Shown here in pieces: positions 1-8,437 of a stretch of DNA of 64,000 nt; the stretch's first letter is position 1; every line of letters starts with the position of its first letter. The notes beneath the pieces are model-generated. The model saw only the letters and a program-made list of their open reading frames with translations, was not told where the DNA came from and did not search any database. The position numbers and the translations under genes are program-made. The stretch spans positions 38,463 to 102,462 of the forward strand of contig JAHHHR010000028.1 of the NCBI GenBank assembly GCA_019359245.1. Direction: 5' to 3'. The DNA is from Nostoc desertorum CM1-VF14 (GTDB lineage Bacteria; Cyanobacteriota; Cyanobacteriia; Cyanobacteriales; Nostocaceae).

Positions 1-469
1 CACTCGACTCAAGCAACCAACGGGCCATGCGTTTTTCTATCGTATGAGTGCGGTTGCAGGCAACATTTTGCGAGATTTGTGCTATGTAAGCCTGTGTGTA
101 TTTAAGCATTACGTCCCGCAGCGACTTATTGGTGTCGAACTCATGGAGCAACAGATGTGCTTTCATTTTCACCGCCTTGCCAGGAACCTGAACGATGTAC
201 TGGGTCTGCGTCGTCTCCTGACCGCCCATGAAGGCGTTGATCCCTACCATCTCGCGGCTTCCGACCACTCCGGCTTCAACGGTGCTACCGTCCATCATTG
301 TGATGGTGACTGAGATTAAGCAGGTAAGGGGGAAGTAGACTTCTTCGATGAGTTCGCCGGGTCTGTTGAGTATTTCGCCGTATGAAAGCTCTACCTGTTC
401 CATTTTGTTTTCTATCCGCTTGTACAGCTCGCGTGGCAAAGCGGTGAGCAGAAGGTTCTCATTAGTCAT
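1..469 (-). CDS. Crp/Fnr-family transcription regulator, N-terminal part (cut by window edge)
   Basis: The reading frame from the ATG at 467-469 runs leftward off the window, giving about 156 residues and no stop. The visible part begins MTNENLLLTALPRELYKRIE and has the pattern of a cyclic-nucleotide-binding beta roll: an acidic GELIEEVYFP segment, then a glycine-rich turn VGSREMVGINAFMGG, then a long helix. This is the effector domain of Crp/Fnr-type regulators that many cyanobacteria carry in several copies. The DNA-binding helix-turn-helix is expected beyond position 1 and is not visible, so neither the ligand nor the targets can be inferred. The ribosome-binding site is weak. The family call is fairly sure; the specific role is unknown. 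Confidence 0.75.
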   Translation of the reverse strand, partial: MTNENLLLTALPRELYKRIENKMEQVELSYGEILNRPGELIEEVYFPLTCLISVTITMMDGSTVEAGVVGSREMVGINAFMGGQETTQTQYIVQVPGKAVKMKAHLLLHEFDTNKSLRDVMLKYTQAYIAQISQNVACNRTHTIEKRMARWLLESS

Positions 470-1006
470 CTTTTTGTTAAAGCTTGTTTATTAATTATTG
501 TTAAACTATGAGATCTAAAAGCCTATAAGCATAACTGCCGTAGATTCGCCGATTTTGAAAAGATATTGGACGAATAGCAGTTTTTTAATAATTATTTGAT
601 ACTAATTATTACAGCATTTTCACGTAAAGCAAGCTTTTGCAAACCATACTAACCGTACTATTATGAAGTAAGGGTATCATTTCCCTATCATATACTATCC
701 CCGGATTCTCACTTGTAATAAATCCTGGGCAAATATTTCAGGATTGAGTCATATGATGTTCGCTTTATTACTTAGTTTAAACCCGGAGAACTTCACCCTG
801 TCAAAGCTGTGCTTTGTCTTCCCTTCCTACAGATGGGGCGTGTATACACAAGTCTTTCTGAAGGCAATTTACGGTTAAGTCTCAGAGCCACTGAGACACC
901 TCACCCTGGTTTTACTACATAAAATCGATCCCTCTCCTTAATAACTACGGTGTACACACAAGCCTTTAAGAGTTGCCCCATAAGCTTTTGATCCCCCCAA
1001 CCCCCC
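470..1006. other. Intergenic region with palindromic and dispersed repeats
   Basis: No convincing gene is seen. Positions 879-897 hold a perfect 7-bp hairpin (GTCTCAG, loop AGCCA, CTGAGAC). Positions 824-837 (TTCCTACAGATGGG) recur in the same orientation at 3106-3119. Positions 947-960 (ACGGTGTACACACA) recur inverted at 3006-3019. The block thus resembles the DNA on the far side of the insertion sequence and looks like dispersed non-coding repeat material. The promoter of the leftward Crp/Fnr gene should also lie in the right part of 470-700. Confidence 0.5.
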
Positions 1007-1013
1007 TTAAAAA
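1007..1013. repeat. Candidate target-site duplication, left copy
   Basis: TTAAAAA directly precedes the left inverted repeat and is matched by TTAAAAA at 2703-2709 just after the right inverted repeat. Because the repeat ends are A/T rich, the exact boundary between duplication and IS end could shift by one or two bases. Confidence 0.6.
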
Positions 1014-1040
1014 GCTATGCATTATAAACATCTTTCTTAA
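1014..1040 (+). repeat. IS left inverted repeat
   Basis: This 27-bp terminal repeat (outer part GCTATGCATTATAAACATCT) is the exact reverse complement of 2676-2702. Confidence 0.9.
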
Positions 1041-1239
1041 TACAAGGATTGACAAAAGTTAGGAGTTATGCAGTGGAGAATGGAGGAAAAAATCACTAGT
1101 GACTAGAGGAAATGGCGATGAGAATTAACACAGTCAAAAAAAGTATGACTGTCTCATGGCTATGTTGGCTCAAAAAACTAAAAGCTCGGAAGTCCAAGAG
1201 TCAAAACCCTGAAAAACTGACGAGAAAATGGGGAAATAA

Positions 1240-2643
1240 TTAACTATTGAGAGGCTGAAAAGCCAGCCAGCCGACAACAATATCATGTAATCGACTCAAT
1301 CCACGCCAGAGAACTTTCACCCCAGGAGAGCCATCGCCTTTACGACCTAAAAACCCGCCCAGTCGAGCAATCCAATTGACAGCTTGGGTCAAAGTCGGTG
1401 GTGTAGGATAAGGATAAGGTTGATGATGTATGGTGGTATACAAGGCTTGCCACTCATGAGGTGCTAAAACCTGTTCACAACTAGAGTCGGGAGAACAACG
1501 AGCCAAGTAAGTTAACCACAGCAAACGCCAAGCAACTATGCTATATGTAGCCAAAGCCATCTCTAATCTTTGCGCCGTTTCTAGTTGTAACTTCTCAATC
1601 CCACAACCACTTTTTAAAACATAGTGATAACGTTCAATCAACCAACGATAACTGTACCATTGCACATACTGCAATACATCTTCCAGACCGCTAATTTCTA
1701 AGGTAGTCAGCAGTAACCAACAAATCGGCTCAATCTGTGGTGGAGGAGCAACTTCTGTGACTAAAATTGCCTGTAATGTTATCGGAGTTAGAAGTTCTGT
1801 TTTGGCGCGATTTTGCGGTGGTGCAATGGTAATGGTGCGATAACGAAGAGTCAGGGTAGCAGTTCTTGGCGGTCGAGTGGGATTGCGTTTCACCGTAAGC
1901 GTTATTGTGCCGAGTGAGTCAACAGATTCTAACTTTTCCCATAAATGCTGCTCACAGTCAGCCAAACAGCGATTCTGAGTAGCTCGAATCAGAAAATCTG
2001 ATCCTTGACGACGAGAATAAGCAAATAAGTCATAAATATCAGCTTCTCGGTCGGCAATAGTTACTACCTGTACTGATTCCGGGATAATTGACTCAGTTGT
2101 GTTCAAGGCATCCAGCCATCTAATACTTTCTTTTTGAGAGGTCGATTTTTGTTTTCTGTCTTCGGCTTTTCCTAGTTCTTCTTCCTTCCTTGACCACACT
2201 TGCTGCCCAATGATGCCTAATGGTATTCCCTGTGGAGAGGTTGTGAAGACTGAGTGGACTTTTAATCCTTTAGCATATTTACTGTCCAGATATCCTGTTT
2301 TCGATAGTGCTTTGTGGCTTGTGTAGTTCAGTTCGGTTGTATCTTGAATTGCCAACACCACCGGATGCTTGGCAATTCGCTCTACTGTCGCATCAATATG
2401 TCCTTGTCTAATCATCGATGGTTTGATGTATGGTGAATCCCAGAAGTCATAGGTGGCTTTAGTTTCTGCCCATGTCCCACTGGCTTGTGGAATACTCGCC
2501 TCTGGTTTAGCACTTAAATTTTCAACTATTTTGATCAACCGTCTGGTTCTTCTTGCATCACCTAATTCCGTTCTTTCTAGTTCTTGTGTGATCCATTGTT
2601 CCATTGTTAACTTTGGTATGCTTCTGGTTCTTTGTATAGACAA
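1240..2643 (-). CDS. IS4-family DDE transposase
   Basis: The 467-residue protein catalyses cut-and-paste transposition of the surrounding IS. Its N-terminus (residues about 15-70, with TELGDARRTRRL and ATYDFWDS) resembles the Tn5-type transposase DNA-binding domain. An RNase H-like catalytic domain follows: first Asp at about 101 in AIQDTTEL, second Asp at about 198 in TIADREADIYDL, and the IS4 signature Y-x2-R-x3-E-x6-K formed by Y330, R333, E337 and K344. All catalytic residues are present and the length is normal for the family. It is the only gene of the element and reads from close to the right inverted repeat. The exact IS4 subgroup was not determined. Confidence 0.92.
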   Translation of the reverse strand: MSIQRTRSIPKLTMEQWITQELERTELGDARRTRRLIKIVENLSAKPEASIPQASGTWAETKATYDFWDSPYIKPSMIRQGHIDATVERIAKHPVVLAIQDTTELNYTSHKALSKTGYLDSKYAKGLKVHSVFTTSPQGIPLGIIGQQVWSRKEEELGKAEDRKQKSTSQKESIRWLDALNTTESIIPESVQVVTIADREADIYDLFAYSRRQGSDFLIRATQNRCLADCEQHLWEKLESVDSLGTITLTVKRNPTRPPRTATLTLRYRTITIAPPQNRAKTELLTPITLQAILVTEVAPPPQIEPICWLLLTTLEISGLEDVLQYVQWYSYRWLIERYHYVLKSGCGIEKLQLETAQRLEMALATYSIVAWRLLWLTYLARCSPDSSCEQVLAPHEWQALYTTIHHQPYPYPTPPTLTQAVNWIARLGGFLGRKGDGSPGVKVLWRGLSRLHDIVVGWLAFQPLNS

Positions 2644-2675
2644 TACACAACTTCTCTCTTTTGTCTATCGTTCTG

Positions 2676-2702
2676 TTAAGAAAGATGTTTATAATGCATA
2701 GC
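2676..2702 (-). repeat. IS right inverted repeat
   Basis: This 27-bp terminal repeat is the exact reverse complement of 1014-1040. The transposase start lies about 30 bp inside it, so the repeat region probably also holds the transposase promoter. Confidence 0.9.
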
Positions 2703-2709
2703 TTAAAAA
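2703..2709. repeat. Candidate target-site duplication, right copy
   Basis: TTAAAAA directly follows the right inverted repeat and matches 1007-1013. Confidence 0.6.
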
Positions 2710-3197
2710 GGTAGGGCTGATTCATTCCATTTCAAACAGGATTTGTCAAGATGGTTAGCGAGAAAATTGTAAGTAAGCGTGACGAAGAGATGAACATTTA
2801 AGCACTGAAATATCAGTAAAATAGTTGGTTTCATCGGCACGCTGGTAACAAAATAACTAATTTTTAATCGCTAGAACCCTTGATTTTTAAAGCTCTTTCG
2901 GGAATGAAACAGCCCTGCCTTAAAAAGGGGGGCAAAAACCTCTCAAAGTCCTCCTTAAAAAGGAGGATTTAGGAGGATCTACTACATTTTGATTTTGTAG
3001 AGGGATGTGTGTACACCGTACTTAATAAGGAAAAGGATGTCCGATAGGACAGGGTGAGGTTTTGGAGGACTTTTGGGTAATCGGATAACTTGTGTGTACA
3101 CCTAGTTCCTACAGATGGGTATAGGTAATTTGGCGGACTGATATCTATCAAGGTGATATTTGAACTTCAGACCGAACAAGCACTGGGACATAGCCAA
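2710..3197. other. Intergenic region of dispersed repeats
   Basis: No gene is recognised. The stretch holds a 36-bp dispersed repeat at 2945-2980, the inverted copy of ACGGTGTACACACA at 3006-3019, a further TTGTGTGTACACC at 3090-3102, and TTCCTACAGATGGG at 3106-3119. The TetR gene ends just downstream, so part of this may act as its 3' region. Confidence 0.45.
2945..2980 (+). repeat. Dispersed 36-bp repeat with internal hairpin
   Basis: It begins AAAGTCCTCCTTAAAAAGGA and ends in TTTAGGAGGATCT. The inner CCTCCTT-AAA-AAGGAGG arms can fold. A diverged copy lies in the opposite orientation at 19202-19237, and the IS at 1014 has inserted into similar sequence. Repeats of this look are common between genes in Nostocales. 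Confidence 0.65.
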
Positions 3198-3815
3198 TCA
3201 ATTGGCGCAATTAGCAATTAAGTGTATCAAGGCATCAATCAAGCGATCGCTTTCCATTGGTAAAATATCTTTGCCATGCATAATCTCCTGAGCAATCACT
3301 AAATGCACTATTGACCCCATCAAAATCCATACCATTGCTTGTGGATCAGGAATATTAAGTTCAGGGCGAGAAACTAAGTATTGAGTGATAATCTCGCTCC
3401 CCGGTTTAGCAATACAACTCAGGAAAAGTTGAGATAATTCAGGAAAACGAGCAGACTCCCCAATCAGCACTCGCTGAAATCCCTGAAATTCTTTGTCGTT
3501 GAGCATCTGTGTTAATGCTTTTGTTAACAACTGCCGCAGGACGATATGGGGTTCTCCCTCAAGAGGTTCTGTGCCAAAAACTGATTCAAACCGCTTTCGT
3601 GCCAATTGCTCTACCAATGCTTTAAAAAGTCCTTCTTTATCTTGAAAGTGGCTGTAAACTGTCGCTTTAGAAACACTTGCTGCTACCGCTACCCTATCCA
3701 TGCTTGCGCCAGCATAGCCATGTGCTAAAAACTCTTGCATTGCCCCTTGCAAAATCTTTTCGACTTTATCGCTTGAACTCTCCCGCTCAACTTCGTTAAT
3801 TCTTATGCGGGTCAT
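3198..3815 (-). CDS. TetR/AcrR-family transcriptional repressor
   Basis: The 205-residue protein has an N-terminal helix-turn-helix of the TetR type: an AMQEFLAHGYAGASMDRVA segment followed by VSKATVYSHFQDKEGLFKAL, at about residues 25-70. The helical C-terminal ligand domain is AefR-like in appearance. Such proteins repress neighbouring genes and release DNA when a small molecule binds. It is divergent from the DevBCA-type exporter operon, and the roughly 400-bp gap holds two palindromes at 4151-4168 and 4180-4200 just before the exporter start. The likely job is therefore repression of the exporter, and perhaps of itself. The inducing ligand cannot be told from sequence. Confidence 0.9.
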   Translation of the reverse strand: MTRIRINEVERESSSDKVEKILQGAMQEFLAHGYAGASMDRVAVAASVSKATVYSHFQDKEGLFKALVEQLARKRFESVFGTEPLEGEPHIVLRQLLTKALTQMLNDKEFQGFQRVLIGESARFPELSQLFLSCIAKPGSEIITQYLVSRPELNIPDPQAMVWILMGSIVHLVIAQEIMHGKDILPMESDRLIDALIHLIANCAN

Positions 3816-4150
3816 TTTTTTATTATCCTGTGCTGTAAGATCATCTTAAAAAGAATTCAAATTAAAAATACTTTCTCCTTTGTAATCAATCTCAATAAGA
3901 GAATTGGTATTATAGCAGTCCTAAATCATTTGTAAGAATAAATTAACCGCAGAGGTGCAGAGAAGCCAGAGAGAGGAATCGGAGATTTTTACGGCTTATT
4001 TAAAATTGCTATAAAATAAATTATCCAATTTCTGAACTTCACTACGGCTTTCCCGCCCCCTACTCTTAAAGCGATAGGATATTTTTTATTTGGAAGCCCC
4101 TAATTTGCAATTAGGACAAATTAATGACAATTTGAACTACGCGATATTGA
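3816..4150. other. Divergent promoter region
   Basis: This is the non-coding spacer between the TetR gene and the exporter operon. No gene is seen. It should carry the TetR promoter in its left part. The operators lie immediately right of it. Confidence 0.5.
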
Positions 4151-4168
4151 CTAAACTACTCCGTTTAG
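4151..4168. promoter_or_regulatory. Candidate TetR operator 1
   Basis: CTAAAC-TACTCC-GTTTAG is a perfect 6-bp inverted repeat with a 6-bp centre, about 60 bp before the exporter start. Its half-site is shared with the second palindrome at 4180-4200. Confidence 0.65.
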
Positions 4169-4179
4169 TTTAGCATATT

Positions 4180-4200
4180 AAAACTAGACGGTTTAGTTTT
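4180..4200. promoter_or_regulatory. Candidate TetR operator 2
   Basis: A perfect 7-bp inverted repeat (AAAACTA, 7-bp centre GACGGTT, TAGTTTT) lies 26 bp before the ATG of the exporter gene. Two similar palindromes 29 bp apart, measured start to start, suggest cooperative binding by the divergently encoded TetR protein over the exporter promoter. Confidence 0.65.
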
Positions 4201-4226
4201 ATTGTCCGCTAGTTAAGGTGGGTGCT

Positions 4227-5534
4227 ATGGAGCAAAACTTAAAGCTAGATGAATCGCGTCCTTCCCAAAATATCTTTAAATTGCCTGTTTTGTTAGCAAT
4301 GCTAGCATCTTTTATAATGGGTGCATTAAGTGTTTATACGATACAAAAGTTTCAGGGTGCAGCTAATAAGTCGCAAGAAGCATCAGCATCACCCAAGCCA
4401 GTGGTAAAAACAGTAACAGCATTGGGGCGGTTGGAACCAAATGGCGAGGTAATAAAACTTTCTGCACCTACCTCGAATGAAGGGAATCGTGTTCAACAAC
4501 TGTTGGTTAAGGAGGGGGATAAAGTAAGAGCTGGGCAGGTAATTGCGGTTATGGACAGTCGCGATCGCTTACAAGGAAGTTTGCGTGAAGCACAAAAACA
4601 AGTCCAAGTAGCAAAACTCCGTCTTGCCCAAGTAAAAGCGGGAGCAAAACAGGGAGAAATTGGGGCACGGCAAGCCACTGTGAGCCGTCTGCAAGCTGAA
4701 TTAGAAGGAAATGTTAAAACTCAGCAAGCCACAATTAATCGCCTAGAAGCGGAACTAGAAGGTCAAAAGCAGCAGTTAAACGCAACAGTGGCTCGTTTAG
4801 AAGCCGAGAAAGCTAATGCCCAAGCTGATGCCCAACGCTACGAAACTTTATACCAACAAGGAGCAATTTCTAGCCAGGAAGTTGATAGGAGACGCTTGAG
4901 TGCAGAAACTTCCACTCAGCAGTTGTTGGAAAGTCAAGCTACCCAGAGAACAACTATCGCCACCCTAGAACAGCAAATTAATGAGGCAAAAGCCAACCGG
5001 AATAAAACTCTAGCCACTCTTCAAGAGCAAATTAATGAGGCAAAAGCCACACTGAACCAAACTGCTGAAGTGCGTCCAACAGATATAGCAACCGCACAAG
5101 CAGAAATAGACAGCGCTCAAGCTACTGCCGAGAAAATTAAAGCAGAACTGGCACAGGCATACGTTATAGCTCCTAAAGCTGGTCGAATTTTGGAGATTAA
5201 TACGCGATCGGGAGAAACTGTTAGTAATAACGGAATTGTGGATTTAGGTCAAACCGAACAAATGTATACGGTAGCAGAAGTCTACCAAAGTGATATCAAT
5301 AAAGTGCGTCCGGGGCAACGAGTGCGGATCAGTAGCGATTCTCTACCTAATGAATTACTGGGAAGAGTAGATAGGGTTGGTATGCAGATAAAGCGACAGA
5401 ATGTCATCAATGCCGACCCCTCTAGTAATATAGATGCCAGAGTTGTGGAAGTGCATGTCCAACTGAATCGGCTATCTAGTTTAGAAGCTAGTAGCTTAAC
5501 TAATCTGCAAGTCAAGGCGGTGATTGAACTGTGA
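4227..5534 (+). CDS. HlyD/DevB-type membrane fusion protein of an ABC exporter
   Basis: This is the periplasmic adaptor of a DevBCA-type exporter, linking the inner-membrane ABC pump to a TolC-like outer-membrane channel. A single N-terminal membrane segment (VLLAMLASFIMGALSVYTI) is followed by a lipoyl/barrel-sandwich half (GRLEPNGEVIKL, then LVKEGDKVRAGQVIAVMDS). A long glutamine- and alanine-rich coiled coil (about residues 125-300) follows, then the second lipoyl half and a beta barrel (AYVIAPKAGRILEINT). The ATG at 4227 is chosen because AAGG lies 9 bp upstream; an in-frame GTG at 4218 is the alternative. The stop overlaps the next start (GTGA). In heterocyst formers, homologues export envelope glycolipids; the cargo here is unknown. 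Confidence 0.9.
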   Translation: MEQNLKLDESRPSQNIFKLPVLLAMLASFIMGALSVYTIQKFQGAANKSQEASASPKPVVKTVTALGRLEPNGEVIKLSAPTSNEGNRVQQLLVKEGDKVRAGQVIAVMDSRDRLQGSLREAQKQVQVAKLRLAQVKAGAKQGEIGARQATVSRLQAELEGNVKTQQATINRLEAELEGQKQQLNATVARLEAEKANAQADAQRYETLYQQGAISSQEVDRRRLSAETSTQQLLESQATQRTTIATLEQQINEAKANRNKTLATLQEQINEAKATLNQTAEVRPTDIATAQAEIDSAQATAEKIKAELAQAYVIAPKAGRILEINTRSGETVSNNGIVDLGQTEQMYTVAEVYQSDINKVRPGQRVRISSDSLPNELLGRVDRVGMQIKRQNVINADPSSNIDARVVEVHVQLNRLSSLEASSLTNLQVKAVIEL

Positions 5535-6706
5535 TTGGATTTATCCAGCAACTACGGCGGCGAACGCCTTTAGGATGGCTGCAATTAAGTCATGAAAAAG
5601 GGCGTTTTTTGGTGGCATTGTCAGGCATTGCCTTTGCCGATGTTCTCATGTTCATGCAGCTAGGGTTTCAGAATGCTCTGTTTGACAGTAACACCAGGCT
5701 ACATGCGAGTATGCAGGGAGACATCATGTTAGTTAGTCCCCAAGCTCGTAACCTGGCAAATATGTCTACATTTCCTCGACGGCGACTGTACCAGGCAATG
5801 GATATGCCGGGAGTGAAATCGGCTGAACCAATGTATCTCAACTTTATCGATTGGAAAAATCCCCAAACGCGGCAAGAAACGGCGGTACTAGTTATAGGGT
5901 TCAATCCTGACAAGCAACTTTTTGACTTACCGGAAGTTAATCGCAACTTGGACGTGATTAAGTTACCAGATACCGTTTTATTCGACAGCGCTTCCAGAGG
6001 AAATTATACAGAGGCGATCGCTCAAATTGAACAGGGTAAAACCGTCACAACCGAAATACAACGGCGCACAATTAATATTAATGGCTTATTTAAGGTTGGA
6101 GCTTCTTTTATTGCAGATGGAAGCTTGATTACCAGCGATCAGAACTTTTTGCGATTATTTCCCAGACAAGACGCAAGCAGTATAAGTTTGGGTTTGATTC
6201 AGCTCGAGCCAGGAAATGATCCAGAGCAAGTGGCAAAAAACTTGAAATCTTATTTAGGTAATGATGTCAAAGTTCTTACCCACGATGAATTTATCGCCTT
6301 TGAAAGAAAGTATTGGCAAGAAAACACCGCCATCGGATTTATTTTCAGCTTGGGTGTAACGATGGGGTTTTTGGTAGGGGTAATTATTGTCTATCAAGTT
6401 CTTTCTACTGATGTGAATGCCCATATCAAAGAATATGCCACCTTCAAAGCAATGGGTTATAACAATTTTTATCTACTAAGTGTAGTGTTTGAAGAAGCAA
6501 TAATTTTAGCAGTATTGGGCTTTATTCCAGGAGCAATTGTACCCTTGGGACTCTACCATCTGACTCGTAATGCTACGAATTTACCCGTATATATGACCTT
6601 AGCACGAGCCTTGACAGTGTTAGTGCTGACTATGATTATGTGTATAATTTCTGGTGCGATCGCTACTCGTAAATTACAGTCTGCTGACCCGGCGGATATG
6701 TTTTAA
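5531..6706 (+). CDS. DevC-type ABC exporter permease
   Basis: The 391-residue inner-membrane subunit has a MacB/FtsX-like layout: one N-terminal membrane helix after a short cytoplasmic tail (FLVALSGIAFADVLMFMQLG), a large periplasmic domain (about residues 45-255), and three C-terminal helices (for example AIGFIFSLGVTMGFLVGVII). It starts with GTG overlapping the stop of the fusion protein gene by four bases, so the two are translationally coupled. The conserved cytoplasmic loop IKEYATFKAMGY fits DevC proteins. It should pair with the ATPase encoded 68 bp downstream. Confidence 0.9.
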   Translation: MIGFIQQLRRRTPLGWLQLSHEKGRFLVALSGIAFADVLMFMQLGFQNALFDSNTRLHASMQGDIMLVSPQARNLANMSTFPRRRLYQAMDMPGVKSAEPMYLNFIDWKNPQTRQETAVLVIGFNPDKQLFDLPEVNRNLDVIKLPDTVLFDSASRGNYTEAIAQIEQGKTVTTEIQRRTININGLFKVGASFIADGSLITSDQNFLRLFPRQDASSISLGLIQLEPGNDPEQVAKNLKSYLGNDVKVLTHDEFIAFERKYWQENTAIGFIFSLGVTMGFLVGVIIVYQVLSTDVNAHIKEYATFKAMGYNNFYLLSVVFEEAIILAVLGFIPGAIVPLGLYHLTRNATNLPVYMTLARALTVLVLTMIMCIISGAIATRKLQSADPADMF

Positions 6707-6774
6707 AAATTGTCATTTGTCATTAGTCATTTGTAAAGGATAAATGACAATCATCACGAGTAATAGAGCTATTT

Positions 6775-7479
6775 ATGATTAGTCAACCTGTAATCTCTGT
6801 TAAAAATCTTGACCACTACTTCGGTCATGGTCAACTTCGCAAGCAAGTTCTTTTTGATATTAATCTGGATATTAACGCTGGGGAAATTATTATCATGACC
6901 GGGCCTTCTGGTTCTGGTAAAACTACACTTCTCACCTTAGTAGGCGGCTTGCGTTCTGCCCAATCTGGCAGTTTGCAGGTTTTGGAACAAGAACTTTGTG
7001 GCGCTAACGCAGCACGACTCACCCAAGCGCGACGTAGTAATGGCTATATTTTCCAAGCGCACAATCTGCACGGTAGCCTGACTGCGCTGCAAAACGTCAG
7101 AATGGGCTTGGAATTGCACAAAAATATTTCGCAGCCAGAAATGAAAACTCGGTCAGCCCAAATGTTGGAGGAGGTAGGATTAGGAGAGCGCCTCAATTAT
7201 TATCCTGATGACTTATCAGGGGGACAAAAACAAAGAGTAGCGATCGCTCGTGCGTTGGTCGGTCGTCCTAAAATTGTCTTAGCGGATGAACCTACCGCCG
7301 CCCTTGACAGTAAATCGGGACGAGATGTGGTCAACCTCATGCAAAAACTAGCTAAAGAGCAGGATTGTACCATTCTCTTGGTGACTCATGACAATCGCAT
7401 TCTCGATATTGCCGATCGCATCGTTTACATGGAAGATGGCAAGTTAGTAAATGACGGTGCTGTTGTTGCAGCCAGTTAG
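6775..7479 (+). CDS. DevA-type ABC exporter ATP-binding protein
   Basis: The 234-residue ATPase energises the DevBC exporter. Walker A is GPSGSGKTTLL (about residues 43-53), the Q-loop lies in GYIFQAHNLHGSLTA, the ABC signature is LSGGQKQRVAIARAL, Walker B is KIVLADEPTAALD, and the switch histidine is in VTHDNRI. All motifs are intact and the length is typical of the LolD/MacB/DevA group. It follows the permease by 68 bp, a spacer that contains GTCATTTGTCATTAGTCATT-like repeats. It is last in the TetR-controlled operon. Confidence 0.92.
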   Translation: MISQPVISVKNLDHYFGHGQLRKQVLFDINLDINAGEIIIMTGPSGSGKTTLLTLVGGLRSAQSGSLQVLEQELCGANAARLTQARRSNGYIFQAHNLHGSLTALQNVRMGLELHKNISQPEMKTRSAQMLEEVGLGERLNYYPDDLSGGQKQRVAIARALVGRPKIVLADEPTAALDSKSGRDVVNLMQKLAKEQDCTILLVTHDNRILDIADRIVYMEDGKLVNDGAVVAAS

Positions 7480-7611
7480 GCTCGTTCTCTCCAAACGCCA
7501 GCGAGAAAGTCTTATTCACTATTTTGATCATAAATCGTCTCTGTGGTTTCACTAATGCCAATCTACCCACGCATCTGCTAGAGATTTGAAAGGTTTACTG
7601 TTATATAAGAA

Positions 7612-8307
7612 ATGCTTGCCAGAGTCTGGAGTGCATCAATTGTCGGCATCGATGCCGTCAAAGTCGGCGTAGAAGTCGATGTGTCAGGGGGATTACCGGG
7701 AATTGTTGTTTTGGGATTGCCAGATTCAGCGATTCAAGAATCAAGAGAAAGAGTCAAAGCAACGCTGAAAAATGCAGGTTTTGCCTTTCCCATGCGGAAA
7801 ATTGTGATCAATTTAACTCCGGCAGATTTACGGAAAGAAGGCCCCTGTTTCGATTTGCCTATTAGTGTAGGCATTTTGGCGGCTTCTGAGCAAGTTAGCG
7901 CTGATTTATTAGGGGATTATTTATTCTTAGGTGAAGTCTCTCTAGATGGCAGTTTGCGCCCGGTGGCTGGTGTTTTGCCGATCGCAGCAGCAGCCCAAAA
8001 GATGGGAATTGCAGGTTTAGTTATCCCTGCTGATAATGCCCAAGAAGCAGCAGTGGTTCAAGACTTGGCTGTTTACGGCTGCAAACATCTATCTGAGGTA
8101 GTAGATTTTTTAAATAATCCAGGGCGTTACAAACCTGTGCAGATAGATGACACGACAAAGATAGCAACAGTATCTTACCCTGGCGCAGATTTACATGAGG
8201 TGAAAGGACAAGCTCATGCGCGTCGTGCCTTAGAAATTGCTGCTGCTGGTGGGCATAATTTGATTTTATCTATAGCTAAACATGTACAACCATTTTGCTG
8301 GAGCTAG
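7612..8307 (+). pseudogene. comM: comM/yifB (Mg-chelatase-like AAA ATPase), 5' portion, split by a mobile element
   Basis: The ORF encodes the N-terminal ChlI-like and ribosomal-S5-like half of a ComM/YifB ATPase (MLARVWSASIVGIDAVKVGV, then GLPDSAIQESRERVKATLKN). Codon 217 (TTG at 8260) is the last shared with the intact gene. After 8267 the frame enters the mobile element, reads 13 unrelated residues and stops. The missing half, starting exactly with Walker A, is at 16545-17426 in a compatible frame. Joining the first 216 codons to the right half gives 509 residues, the normal ComM length. ComM is a hexameric helicase that promotes branch migration during natural transformation. As read, this half has no ATP-binding site and should be inactive. 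Confidence 0.93.
8260..8277. other. Left attachment site (attL-like) of the Tn554-like element
   Basis: The spacer TTGATT (8260-8265), shared with the right junction, is followed by the arm TTATCTATAGCT (8266-8277). That arm is an 11/12 inverted match to 16533-16544. Confidence 0.75.
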
Positions 8308-8437
8308 TTTACTATGTTTACATATAAACATAGACGCTTGAAGTTTTATCTGCAAAAATCGTCTGGCACTCTGCTATAACGGAAAGCCACAATCCTGGAT
8401 TTTATTGCTATCTATTTAATTTTTAATTTAAATAATT

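Larger units (their letters stand above)
1014..2702 (-). mobile_element. IS4-family insertion sequence, 1689 bp, apparently complete
   Basis: The element is bounded by perfect 27-bp inverted repeats at 1014-1040 and 2676-2702 (outer bases GCTATGCATTATAAACATCT), flanked by a 7-bp direct repeat TTAAAAA. It contains one full-length transposase gene on the minus strand and no passenger gene. It lies inside a dispersed A/T and C-run repeat (left flank ending in ACCCCCCTTAAAAA) related to copies at 2945-2980 and 19202-19237. The intact ends and open frame suggest recent or still active transposition. Confidence 0.9.

Noticed and set aside
44..313. A plus-strand open frame of 89 codons at the left edge
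   Set aside because: It lies antisense to a frame with clear Crp/Fnr sequence and has no family resemblance.
2453..2701. A plus-strand frame overlapping the IS right end
   Set aside because: It is antisense to the transposase N-terminus and runs into the inverted repeat.
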